Assembly: GCA_004794785.1 (NCBI GenBank)
Contig: SJOL01005932.1
Coordinates: 295,218-359,217 of the forward strand
Reading direction: 5' to 3'
From: Opisthorchis felineus
Taxonomy: Eukaryota; Platyhelminthes; Trematoda; Opisthorchiida; Opisthorchiidae
DNA length: 64,000 nt
The notes beneath the pieces were generated by a model that searched no databases, was not told where the DNA came from, and worked only from the letters and a program-made list of their open reading frames with translations. Position 1 is the first letter of the stretch. Every line of letters starts with the position of its first letter. The translations under genes and the position numbers were made by a program. Shown piece after piece: positions 24,950 to 36,366 of the stretch.

Positions 24950-26894
24950 CTGCAATATATAGGCACAAATAGAAAATTTGTTGCGTTAGAATACACATGC
25001 ATACAGTCACCTCCAATCTTTCACTGTTTCAGCTGTTCTGATTCAAAGCAAGTGGCCTTCGCGTACTTAAAGCAATAAAAACTGTGACTGTCGGCCACAA
25101 TTTGAAAGCATCCTTCATTGATAGATCCTGCCAAAGTATCATATGATTTGTTTGCAAACCACATCGGCCTACGGTTGATAAAACCTTTGACGACATTCTA
25201 TGTAAAAAAAGACGTTCCGCTGTTTACTTTGGTGGCAACAAGTAGGTTTATTCCTGCGCACAAGTGACTCCTTTCTTTGAAATGCGCCAAACCTCAAACC
25301 TTGCGGTCAGTTGAAGAATATATTTCTGCTAAGGTCTGGAGGTAAACAGCCAGACTGAATGAACCAACTGTATTTGGATAACCTGTCCACTGTTTTCAGG
25401 TACGTCAGAATTGCCCCCTATGGCTTGATTCTACAAAAATCTGAAGTCTATGATTTGAGGCCATTATAAGCTTGGTAAAAAGTTTCTAAGCGCTTACCAT
25501 CAACTTGAGCTCTGCAGAGCTCGACGCTTCTTTGCGAAGCCAATGTTTTTAACGTAGGACCAAAACGCACCTGTAAATTATATCCTTTTTATCTCGTTTT
25601 GCTGCGCAATGCTTTGGAGTGCCAAGCAGGATGAAGTATTATTTTCCCGTGAGAAAATGTTCTTTTTAAAGTGAAGGAAACTTAGTTGACATACCACTAT
25701 GTTTTGTCACTTTCTAGATTATCAGGCACGTGTGTTTCAAAATCTTCCTTTATCGCACTCCTTGTTTGTTTATTCAAATTGAAATTTTCGTACTCAAGAC
25801 TATAGAATCCGGTAATCCCAAACCTACCCAATGTTCTGTTGGGAAGAAGCACGTCTACATGAGGCTTCCATTCAAATTTAACTCGGTTGCTGAACTAATC
25901 ACCAGAAGGCTTAGAAACTCTGTTGATACGACATAATTGGCTGCTAATCTGTGTTTTAGCTTCAAATCCAGCCACACTATCAAATTCCGCTTGAAGAACA
26001 AATTGCCATGTTCTACCACCAGCTTTTGTGTATACTCATTTGTATGCTCGCGCCGAGCATTTGTCGGACAGAATGCAGGAACACAATCCCGTATCTCTGA
26101 ATGGTAGTCGGAAGAAACCAGGCTCAAGCGCGATTGCATCACATTTGGCCGAAGCCATTCATGTCATCGGCAGAAAGTAAGCCTTCACTATCATATGCCG
26201 GGTACCTCTGGACCGATCACGACTGGTACGAGCCAGACTACTATCGATCACAGAGGCGATTGGAATCCGACTGTTGGATCCACAACTTTGCGTCCAAAAG
26301 AAACTTGTGCGACCTATGAACTTGAACTGGCCTGCAAAACATCCGGTCCCACATGCCTGCCTAACATTGACGTCACTTACCTGATTCCATGACCCATTGA
26401 CCTATCCCTCATTCAACCTTCCCGTCCTTTGATTTCTATTTCTCTAAAGTGTATGTGCCCCCGATTTTAACCTTTTTCACGTGATTTCTGGTATCATATA
26501 AATTTGTGATATATTAGCCAAGGGGAACAAGCACAGAAAACAAGCCTCGTTTGGTGCCTTCATTGTTCTCGTGACTTCCACGGGTATATTCAGCCACTTG
26601 AAACTTGATTTTGTTGAAGGTAGTGGTGTTCACGCAATCTCATTCCGGAGCCGTTGAAGTCTATGTGCCTCAGTGTAATACATGAACTGATCCTTTCGGA
26701 AATTTCAATGAACTTTGACGAGTCAAGATCATATAACAAGGTAGCAGTTCTCTACATCATTTCATCGGTCTTCCTGAAGTCACTCTTGTGGCTCATCAAA
26801 TGAGCGTCTTTTAGGTCAGCCACATTTTCCAAGTGGACACCAAGCGGTAAGTAAGCCGAATTTTACATCCAATTTCAACTTCGGTTGGTGTTAC

Positions 26895-26912
26895 CTGCAG
26901 ACTCCAGTGAGT
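26895..26912 (-). CDS. possible micro-exon, 18 nt (SLESA)
   Basis: Phase 1 gives xAC-SLESA-G, with donor gtaaca. The length and phase fit, and the junction codon would be Asp. The acceptor (atgtaaacaatggag) lacks a pyrimidine tract. Confidence 0.3.
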
Positions 26913-27146
26913 CTCCATTGTTTACATTTATGTTCCTAAGTTTACTCTGCGTAACCTGTATCCAGTAAGTGCATTTCTGGGGAAATTCCGATAATTTAGT
27001 CAAATTTGTATATTGGCAACTCAGCTGTTTTTTGGTTATGGTAGGCAAAACCCCATAGTAGACTGACGTTAAACAAAAAATCAATTGCATAAATCAAAGT
27101 TTGATTTTCAAAATCAGACGAGATAAACGGCTGAATGTTTGCTTAC

Positions 27147-27164
27147 CATACTGCGGTGGATGCA
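27147..27164 (-). CDS. micro-exon, 18 nt (HPPQY)
   Basis: The exon is TGCATCCACCGCAGTATG, with acceptor cactttctcttcttcag (excellent) and donor gtaagc. Phase 1 reads xTG-HPPQY-G. The peptide resembles the end of the next upstream strong exon (HPPYY at 29922), which suggests exon duplication. Confidence 0.65.
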
Positions 27165-29921
27165 CTGAAGAAGAGAAAGTGTATACGTAAATGATATAGT
27201 GATTCACTTATTTAGATCAGTAAATAGTACGAATTCATCTGTATGTGGAAGAAAAAATTTCTTGCATTTTTAGGCTATTTGACATATAAGTATTAAATCA
27301 AAATCGCATGTGCAACTGCATAAAGACCGGTCTGACCAACAAGTCTAGCGCAGTAAAAACAGTATCCCTTACTGGCTGTATTTTAGTCTCCTAGAACTAA
27401 ATAATTAAAGTTGCGATGAAAAACAATCACGAGAAAATCGTCGGCCTGGTGGATTTGAAGTTGGCAGAGCAAATAAGGATTCTTACCTGGAGGTCACTGG
27501 CGTTTCAGTTCGGTTATCTTAGGTGTTTAAATGCGGGCAAAGCACAGGTGACCCAAAAATCACCTACCCGTAAGAACTAACTGAAGATCTCCAGAGATGC
27601 AACAATAAGTTCTGCACAGTTAAGTCTTATGAGTGTATCTTTGGCCTGAACGTCAAACTATCCATTCCATTTTAATACCAGATGAACTCACTAGTTCATT
27701 TATTAGTTATACGGAGAGATTTGGTAATTTTCAATAAAAATTTTGCCCTATAAGTGAAGATAATCCATAGCGAAAAGTCAACAAGCCTTGTACGTCTGTT
27801 TCACTCTTATTGGGAATCGTCAACAGTGCGGACCTCATGAAACTCTAGCCTTTCCAGTCCAAGACCATCTGGGAAGTTGTTGGACAGTTAATGTTTTGTC
27901 CGTGAGCTTCTGGTCAGCAGTTTGATTAGCTCTCACTTGGACAGGATGTAGAAATTGATTAGTCAAAGCAAAACATCCCGTGAACTATGCCCCCACAGCG
28001 TAGATATCTGCTAAGCCGGATTACCCAAGCAGTTTGCCCAGTCAGTTTGTTAAAACCGTACCCAGTAGAAACTGGCAGTAGATAAGGAACTAAACTAAGT
28101 TTGACTATTGGTCCTTCAGCTGGCCATCCTGTGAAAACAATATCGAAATGTACGCCAGTCAGACAGTTTTCCTATACAGTTGTACGCTCACTGAACCAGT
28201 AGTTACTTGGTGTTGAAGCAAGCATACCGCAATTATCAATACATAGGTCACATTGGGTCATTCACTTGAAAGGAGGCTTGTCTAGCACACGCACATACGG
28301 AAAAAGGAAAACCCAAGATTCGGACTGAATTTGAACGATCTTATCATGAACCAGGCTGTTCAACGTTAGAAGCTTCCTAACGCCAGGAAACTAATGGAAA
28401 TTTTCCACGAAGTGACGGCTTACTTCCCGGTTTCAGTTTTCCAGAACCACACACTACTGACTTTTCGGTCGCATACAATCATTTGTAAACCAACGTTTTT
28501 CCAAACCAAATAGGGCGACTTTGGTCTTCAATAAATTTTTCGCAGATAAATTGCATCGATTACAGTCAGTTTCGCGAAGTTAATTTACATTCTTTCACTG
28601 AAATTCTAATTTATTTGGTAAGAAAAATAATCAAATATTTTCCGCCATGTTATGGTGTGCTCACTGTAATTTAAAAGTAGATGTTTTTACGCTTTGAATG
28701 CTTTCTTGTGTAATTAACCAGCAGGAATGACCCAAAGCAAAGTCTTAAGAAAAAGGTATGCAGGGGTATCTAGGTTGATGGGGGTACATACAAGCTCGGC
28801 AACCAAGCCTAACTGCTCATTAGAGGAAGAAAGCAACAAACAGCTACAATCATGTTTTCATAGGTGTACGATGAAGTAAACTGGTTTACGGCAACCCATG
28901 TTGGTACCGCCAGATTATTGCACGTCCACAAAGTTTTACAATGTTCATAAGCTTTGAACTGATTTCATCTACACGTTAGCAGACAACGTCAGTTAGAGAA
29001 AACAACAATGTGCACGATCCCCAAGGGTCAAACGAAGTTCAAACAACGGCTTCGTAAAGTGCAATGTGAAAGTGAGTATAATATTTTAAACTGTTCAGCC
29101 TTGTTGAACGGAGGGCGTTAGAATACCACCGTGCACAAGAAGTTGAATCAGATCCGTTCTTTCCTCTAACAGTCTTATTAAAATGGAAGGAAGTCGATAG
29201 GTAGAAACCATTCAAAAAATCTGTGGTGCGGTTTTCTAGCAGTCCGTTAGTTTTACAACTGCATTAACTTCACCAATATCTTTCAATAGGATTATTTTCA
29301 CTGCGTTGAAAAAAAAGCCAAACGGGGCCATCTGTAAATGAGAAATCTGTACATCAGGAAACATTTGACTGGGTAGGCTGCGACTGGTTAAATCTAAGTC
29401 TCTATTTCATAACGTAATTTCTAAAATGGCTAATTTTTGAGGATGCTGTAAAACGACAACTTATACTAACCTTCCAATTTTCGTCTGTTTACTTGTCATT
29501 CCGCAATCGGTTCACATGGTGTTTATCAATACTTCAATGATCAAGCTAACTTTGAAGTCTCGAAGACGTTTTCATCCGGCTTACTTCTGCCGGAATTCCA
29601 GAGAAGCACCTTACGGGTAAAGCACAACAGGTTCAACATGGGTTCTATGAAGTATCAAAAATTACATTTATTTGAACTGGACCGCACAGTTTTGATGACA
29701 ACAATTACCGCGAAAACTATTTCGGCACTGTGTGAAATACACGCGGAACTATTTGAAAATGTCCCCAACTGACTTAAGATAACATTGTCCGTATAGCGTA
29801 CGGTGACACAAAACAGAGGGAGCAACCGTCAGTTTGAGTAGTTTAGTAAACTCATATTCTTAAATCAAATCAAATTCATTGAAAACATTTTAAACGATTA
29901 AAATAAAGCTATAAAACGTAC

Positions 29922-29951
29922 CGTAATATGGTGGATGAAATGTTCGCAGTT
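29922..29951 (-). CDS. micro-exon, 30 nt (LRTFHPPYY)
   Basis: The acceptor is aatattttttgtttcag (excellent) and the donor gtacgt (acceptable). Phase 1 reads xAA-LRTFHPPYY-G. HPPYY next to HPPQY at 27147 is the clearest peptide similarity between exons of this locus. Confidence 0.55.
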
Positions 29952-30378
29952 CTGAAACAAAAAATATTCATGTAATTTATGTGAACACCAGAGTAAAATG
30001 CATGACTCAACAGAAGTCGGAATACCTATGGACTCAAACATCAATGAATTTCGAGAAGCCTCCTAAAACTGCGCAGCATGAGTGGCACTAAATTTGCTTG
30101 ATTTTGTGTACATTCTTGCATCACTCTGAGTGATCTGGAATGATTTTGGACTTAGTTGCGTTTCGATTTAATGTCATACCGAAGATGTAGGGTATACATA
30201 CCTACATAATGCTGAATGAACAAAGTAAATTCTTCTACAAATAGTGCGTACAAGTTGTATACCAGCGTGACCTGCAGCTCAAAATCTTTTCAAAAATGCC
30301 CTCAAAAACTGTCAAAACGGGTTTCTGATTCGTTTGACTTTAAAGAAATACTCAAAAAATTTCTTGTTGAGTGGTCAC

Positions 30379-30393
30379 CTCTTCTCGACAAGA
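30379..30393 (-). CDS. possible micro-exon, 15 nt (LSRR)
   Basis: The acceptor is cttggaggttcattag and the donor gtgacc. Phase 1 reads xTC-LSRR-G. It overlaps an 85-codon plus-strand open frame (30216-30473), so one or both may be spurious. Confidence 0.28.
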
Positions 30394-31377
30394 CTAATGA
30401 ACCTCCAAGAAGCCGAGGAGCCATACTTAAAAAGTTACTAAACCGATTGCGAGAAACACTATTGTTGTTCTGAAATATCGCATGTTTTTGGCTTTCATGA
30501 ATGGGCGTGGACCGGGCGAACTGATTAACCATACCATTCGGAGAATAGGTAGCTGCACTTCAAATGCATCGTTCGTAACCGTAGCGAAGAAAACCTGATA
30601 GATTACCAGATTACGGTGTTCGGATTAGCTGAAAACTGATGCCATGCCAGACTTGAAACATCATGCAGGAAAACATACAACGTGAATATTCTACCATGTT
30701 ACAGTCCCTTGTAGGAAGTCATGACCGTGTCATTGGTGGTGTATACGAAATTTGGGGCTTCTGTGATAAAACACTAGGATGCAACGACGTGACAAGTTAG
30801 AAGTTGCCTCGGTAAGCATAGTTGCTTTTGTATATCGACAAATTAGAGGACGAAACAGGTGCCATTTTTTCCGCCTTGTGTAACATTTCGCGAAATTAAG
30901 CACGATGTAAAATCACTCAAAATCGCAGAAAACGCACATCTCTTAATACAACGATGGAGTGGTAGAACACCTAGAGGAAAATGTCCAAAACTTTGCATGA
31001 AATGATTTTCATATATTTTCTGCCACACCCCGCTGCCTTCTGACTTTTCAACGCCATTTGTAAAGTGGGTAGTTGGCTTTTGTCACAACGCTTTGTGAAG
31101 TAAACAACTGCTATTCTTTCAACGGATATACACATACACGTATTCCAATTTTTATCTTCATTGGTCTTATCAAAAAACCCGTGTGGAAACAAGTCAGGCA
31201 CTTGTGAAAACAGGTTCTTGTCAGAGACAAACTCCAAAAAAAATCAAGAAAGAAAGCTGGAATGCTTGAATGAATGGAAAAAAACACTACAAGGAGTGCT
31301 TTGCAAGCGCGACAAGCTTTCTGCAACAAGCGAAATTTTCGTAAGCGAATCGTCGACTAAACTTGGAATTGTTTTAC

Positions 31378-31395
31378 CGCCATGAAAATTTGGCA
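31378..31395 (-). CDS. possible micro-exon, 18 nt (PNFHG)
   Basis: Phase 1 reads xTG-PNFHG-G, with donor gtaaaa and acceptor gaagaagacttataaag. Both sites are weak to moderate. Confidence 0.27.
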
Positions 31396-32127
31396 CTTTA
31401 TAAGTCTTCTTCATGAAATTTGATCATTTAATTATAACGAGTTCGAAGAACAGCATTTTATCTGAATTACGTCAGTGAGTCCTGTCAACAACGATGGCTA
31501 TTAGATATATTGGGATAAACTCAGACACACTTGATAGATTTGAGTTAGAACTCACGACAACTATGGCGCTTTAAGGAAGGTGACTTTACAGTGGGTCTGA
31601 TGAAACAACATTCGGCTAGGTAGCGCAATTCGAATAGTCCGGCCTACTTAGGCAAAATTATTTTGTGTATCGTTGTGCTTCTGGACGTGACTATGGTTTT
31701 ATAGGGGCAAACTAATAAGATAAAATTGGGCGGAATAAAAAATGAAGTACCGCTATCATCCGCCACTTCTCGCATGGTATTTTAGCGGAATACAGCCACA
31801 TCCTTAGATCAACATGCAAATATTACGGACAGAGTCCGATACCACACCATCAGGGTGATTATTTGATTGCCTGGCAGTATTTCATCAACCTCGCAGTTAT
31901 TGGTGTTGTTATCCGTAGGATGTCAGTATTTGGCGACAAGTCATCAGAAAGCAGAATAAAACTGCCTGAGTTCCAGAAGGTTGAGTTAATCAGTATAGAG
32001 GTTTTTGCACTGATGTCATATCCGGAAAATTCCACTCTGGCGTGTGTATCTACATTTTGAACAAGTTCACACGACAGCGCCTGAATTCGGGCGATTTAGT
32101 TTCTTCCGTGTGACTCGGTTACCTTAC

Positions 32128-32185
32128 CTTGAATCCCAACGCGATCCAAAGCTTCTAACACTTCCTCGGATAATGCGTCCTCCAT
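32128..32185 (-). CDS. micro-exon or alternative first exon (ALDRVGIQ / MEDALSEE...)
   Basis: The donor is a good gtaagg. Read in phase 1 up to the donor, the frame is open back to an ATG in a fair start context (accATGG) at 32185, encoding MEDALSEEVLEALDRVGIQ. An in-frame TGA lies three codons upstream of that ATG. Two readings are possible. It may be a first coding exon of 58 nt from an internal promoter. Or it may be a 24- or 27-nt micro-exon using weak AGs, gaagtgttag-AAG being the candidate. The donor and the phase are well supported; the 5' boundary is not. Confidence 0.45.
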
Positions 32186-32914
32186 GGTATCACATCAAGT
32201 TGGGGTACTTCCATAGAACTTACACTTTTTCAAGCTTGCCTGAAGGGCTTTTCTGCTGACTCAGTGTGAATCTTTAAAGTCCATGAATAATGGGCCAAGA
32301 AACTTGCGGAATCTGTTGATACTACTGAGTGCAACAATTGTAAAATGTAACCCCCTGAAGCTGCCTATCATAGTAAAGCGAAGCCAGTCAAGGCAAAGAC
32401 TCAAGAGTTGGGTTTGAAAACCCATTTTTGGCTTGGAAATCATACTGTGGTTTTAACCAATCGCTAGTGCTCAATGATCTTTACACTGGGATGGAGTGCC
32501 CATGGACTGTGGCAAATGGCTTATACGAGCGCCTGCACACTCACACGTTTTATTGATCGGCAATCTCCCTAGTACAGATCACTTACTCCTTCACCCTTGT
32601 AACCAATTTGGATCATTTCAGAGTTTCGCAGCAACCGAGGTGGTTGAATTAAGGCAACACACTGAATTATGTTTTGCTCTTACTGGAAAACCGATTTTCA
32701 TTTGAAAGTACACGACAACCAGTGTGTGGTTTTGGTCAAATAGCACCGTACGCAAAACTGCTCAATTCGATAAATCGCTAAACCATTCCACGTAATACCG
32801 AAGTATTTTTTGACCAAAGCGTCTCACTGTTAATCTAAAGGAATTAACAAGAATTTTGTAACACTTGAAGTTCTGAAAGACGCACGCATGAATCGACGTA
32901 AAAGTTTAACTTAC

Positions 32915-32941
32915 GTAAGGAGCAGGCCAGTTCTCTCAGTT
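32915..32941 (-). CDS. possible micro-exon, 27 nt (LRELACSL)
   Basis: The acceptor is atcttgtgattgtcatag and the donor a consensus gtaagt. Phase 1 reads xAA-LRELACSL-C, and phase 0 has a stop. It ends in C rather than G. The donor sits in the palindrome cttacgtaag, which weakens strand assignment. Confidence 0.4.
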
Positions 32942-34135
32942 CTATGACAATCACAAGATTCGTGTAAAAAATCTTTTTTATTCCAATTTACACCATAACC
33001 ACCAAGTAACGTTCAGGTTTACTGAAATCTCCTTTCATCTGAAAAAAATTACATTTATTTTCTTTCATGAAGTAACGGGTTTCAGCCAAATGCTACAAGA
33101 AATAATTTACTCTACCCATAAACTTGTCTGATATATTCATCAAATACCACGCGGACTCTGGTCATGGACAGATTTTGATTGGTATTTTAGAGTAAGACTC
33201 TGAAAAAAGCTCGTAAATGAAATAAAGAATGGTTGCTTTGATATGATTTACTACTGGCAAACCACGTTTTTGGGCTTTAATGCTCCCTGCTAAGAGGTGT
33301 TGATTTGCCTGCCTACATAAGACAATTTACCAAAGGTTTTATCCACAATTTAACCTTCTTTTACGGTGCAATTTTTGGTAGCAGGCAGTCGATATCATAA
33401 GACCAAAAATGTTTCTTTTTGTTGTGCGTTCATCCAATCAGTAGACCTTCAGATGCGCAGTAGAAAAGACAACCATGTATGTTCATAATTTGGCCGATAG
33501 CGTCCATTATCCAATTTTTATTCGGATTTTAAACCTTGGAATTTTTGCATGCGGTCAGCCAGAGATATTGATTGCTTACAGCCTACCTCCTTGTTTTGCC
33601 GCAGGGGTTTACTAATAACAAGTGGACAGCTTTTATTCCAAGTTTTACGATCAGTACCAGTAGCTGTATTGTCAAATTGGGTTGGCAGCTGTATAGTTGT
33701 TAGTTTTTACCCAGTGATCTGGCCCTATTTTTGACGTTTGTTGACTGCATTTAAGAGGAAGGATCAGTTTATAGACACGCATCATCTACTGGCTCAGTGA
33801 GGACAAAGTCCACAATTTCACCCAATAGAACTTCATCCGACAGATACTGTACCAGCCTGCGCATGACTTGAAATCTTTTAACCGTAACTTCTCGCCTAAC
33901 TCGTTTTCTCAAGTCTGTAGGAATAATCGGAAGAGTTTACGGTAAATTGTTTGATTGAATAGAAAATTCAATTTAAGAAAATGCCATTTTTGTACTGCTT
34001 CCATGAACATTTTACAAATTCTGTTTTCCCATAAAAGAGCAAAACGTTTACTCAAAAAATACCTTAGGTGAGACACAAAACAGCGTTTTCATAAAAAATG
34101 TAATCATGTTTTCCAATCCATAAATTTATCCTTAC

Positions 34136-34156
34136 CAGGCACACTTATTAGATAGG
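34136..34156 (-). CDS. micro-exon, 21 nt (YLISVP)
   Basis: The acceptor is tttattcaaacatattag and the donor gtaagg. Phase 1 reads xCC-YLISVP-G. The peptide is hydrophobic, unlike the acidic exons downstream. Confidence 0.5.
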
Positions 34157-34835
34157 CTAATATGTTTGAATAAAGCACATTGACAAATATTAGACCAACG
34201 GCGGAACAACGGAAGGCATTTTGAGATAAAAGAGCATTGTGTTGTTTGGACGATTTTACAAATGCATAACTATCCTAGCTGTGCTTCGATTGCTAATGTA
34301 AATTTGCGCACACACGTACAACTGTGTCAGCTTGAATGGAATCTTCAAAGTATTTTGCTTATTCCTGTTGCGTTCGAATATCAAACTCAAGTATGAAATG
34401 AGATATACTTTCATTTAACACGCAAATGTCAATAAATCATACTGGTCATCATACTTGGTGTTGTATCACCACTTGACCGCTATCATGATCAGTTAGCAAG
34501 AATTTTAAAACCGTCAGCTTGCCAAGTTTTGAGATATTGGATAAAGAAGTGGACCGAAAAATTATCAAATCATCTATTTTCCATGCCCACTTGTAAACGA
34601 AAGCGAAACGAGTCAACTGCAACAGACAAATTGGACCGAACGAATCAACCAAATTTGGACGATGAGTATGACCAGTCGATTGGAAACCTTTAGCGCAGGT
34701 CACTTGACCGGTCATTTCCACTCTTCCGAACGCCTCTTTCATGCTCGTGTTTCTCTAAGTTGGCCGGTGTTCTGAGTCTGCAAATCAGCATGTTTTGTAG
34801 GCCTTAGGTGACCTGCATTACGATGATTGACTTAC

Positions 34836-34853
34836 GTGTATATTCTTTGTCAA
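34836..34853 (-). CDS. micro-exon, 18 nt (DKEYT)
   Basis: The exon is TTGACAAAGAATATACAC, with acceptor ccttttttggttacttag (excellent) and donor a consensus gtaagt. Phase 1 reads xTT-DKEYT-C, and phase 2 begins with a stop. It ends in C. Confidence 0.55.
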
Positions 34854-34938
34854 CTAAGTAACCAAAAAAGGCAACAGCTTTGTAGCGTTTTGTGGGCGTG
34901 GACCAGGACAATCCTGTATCGTGAACAACAAGATTAGA

Positions 34939-35154
34939 ATGGACGTTGGTTTGTTCGCTGAGCTGGGCAGTTTGATTGCAAACGTTTCGCTACCAATCGA
35001 GGTGACATCATCGGTGCGTTGTTAGGGAGAACAACCACCAACCAATCGCTGGGCATTACTACGCTCCCTAACAACGCACTGATGATATAACCTCCATTGA
35101 TGACGAAGCGTTTGCAATCACACTGCCAAGCTCAGCGAACAAGCCAACGACCAT
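34939..35154. repeat. long inverted repeat (hairpin), 91-bp arms
   Basis: The left arm 34939-35029 and right arm 35064-35154 are reverse complements at close to 88% identity by eye, around a 34-bp spacer. It could be a foldback transposable element (MITE-like) or two facing copies of a dispersed repeat. Transcribed as part of an intron it would form a long hairpin. No coding potential. Confidence 0.8.
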
Positions 35155-35560
35155 CTACACTACCTGAGCTACTAACATTTTCCTCTATAGAAAAACAAGG
35201 TTAGAATATTTAGTCCATAAATGAGGGATTGTTGGAACGAAACAAGAGTGGTCGCCAACCGATCTTTACAAGCGGATGAAGGTTCAGTCTCTACCCAGGG
35301 TACCACTTAGAAAGATGTAATAGACTGTTTCCTTATCGTATGGACACGGTAGTTAATACCTCAAACTGGATGAATGCTGAGTTCCCGCGTTTTATTGCCT
35401 TCGTCAGAATTAAACAAGACACGTCTGGCATGCGCAACGAACGATGCTCAATTTAGTCGCTGATTAAACTACTGGACTAGCATTATAGATTCATTTTCGA
35501 ATGTGAGTTGACGGGTCTGAGTAACGAAGGAAGTGAGAACTAATCACACTGTTGCGTTGT

Positions 35561-35760
35561 GCCTCGTTGGCGAACGGTTAAGTGTTCGACCACTGGTCGG
35601 ATGGTCGCGGGTTCGAAACTCTCGGAGTTTTATGAAAAAAGCAATTCTGATGATTCCCATTGAGGATGAAGCAGCTGTACGGTGCTTCTCGGCTTATCAG
35701 CATACATTGGTCCAACTGACAACAGTATTTGTCGGTTTTACGGTGGCAGCATTTTGAATC
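35561..35760 (+). repeat. tRNA-derived SINE-like element B, copy c (best copy)
   Basis: The A-box-like tggcgaacgg begins at 35568 and the B box ggttcgaaact spans 35610-35620. The family core follows (tgatgattcccattgaggat). This is the most complete copy in the window and the reference for the other four. Confidence 0.6.
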
Positions 35761-36263
35761 TGGGAGCAAGACAAGGCGTACGGCGTGGTATTTCCTCGTA
35801 GGCCGGAGTCGCTCTGCGAGAAACAAAACAGTCTAGCTTTATTTTTCTCATGTTTTTGTTTTGTTGCAGTACAACAGAATTGTAAAAGCATTTTACAAAC
35901 GGGCACAATTCGTACTCAGTAAGAGTATTTCCACTTAAAGGTTTCTAAAAAGTGACCAGCCCGCGTTAATTGTCATTAAATTATCAGTTGATAGCGTTCT
36001 CGTCCTTAGCGAGCTTGGGTGATTGTTGGGCGATCTTGAATGTGTTTGATTTTATTTTGCAGCCAAATTTGCTGTTTTTTCAAACACAATGTGTTTTAAC
36101 TTGCAGAAATCCTGAAAAAAGACGACCATATTTGTTGCAGTTTAGAGCATATTCCTAAAATGTGTACAGACCTGACACGCAGAAAAACGTGAGCCATTTT
36201 GCGACTTTTGATTTGGCCAACTGTGGGAACACAGCGATCGGAATCGTTTTTTTTTCAAATCAG

Positions 36264-36366
36264 TTTGGCGGCAAGTTTGTTCAAGCATATGCAGCTTTTA
36301 CACAAAAACTGCCACAAAAGTTTGCTTGTAACAGAACATATTTCCGAGTAACCTGGGTAGTGCAAG
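36264..36366 (+). CDS. possible plus-strand exon, 103 nt
   Basis: The acceptor is tttttttttcaaatcag (strong) and the donor caag-gtaaca (fair). Only one frame is open: it starts FGGKFVQAYAAFTQKL, ends RVTWVVQ, and ends in phase 1. No neighbouring plus-strand exon was established and the family was not recognised. Confidence 0.25.

Noticed and set aside
27487..27517. 31-nt minus-strand interval before a gtaaga donor
   Set aside because: Would shift phase (starts phase 1, ends phase 2). No alternative acceptor gives a multiple of three.
30216..30473. 85-codon plus-strand frame with helical, lysine-rich look
   Set aside because: The antisense strand is also open, no acceptor or donor is convincing, and no family is recognised.
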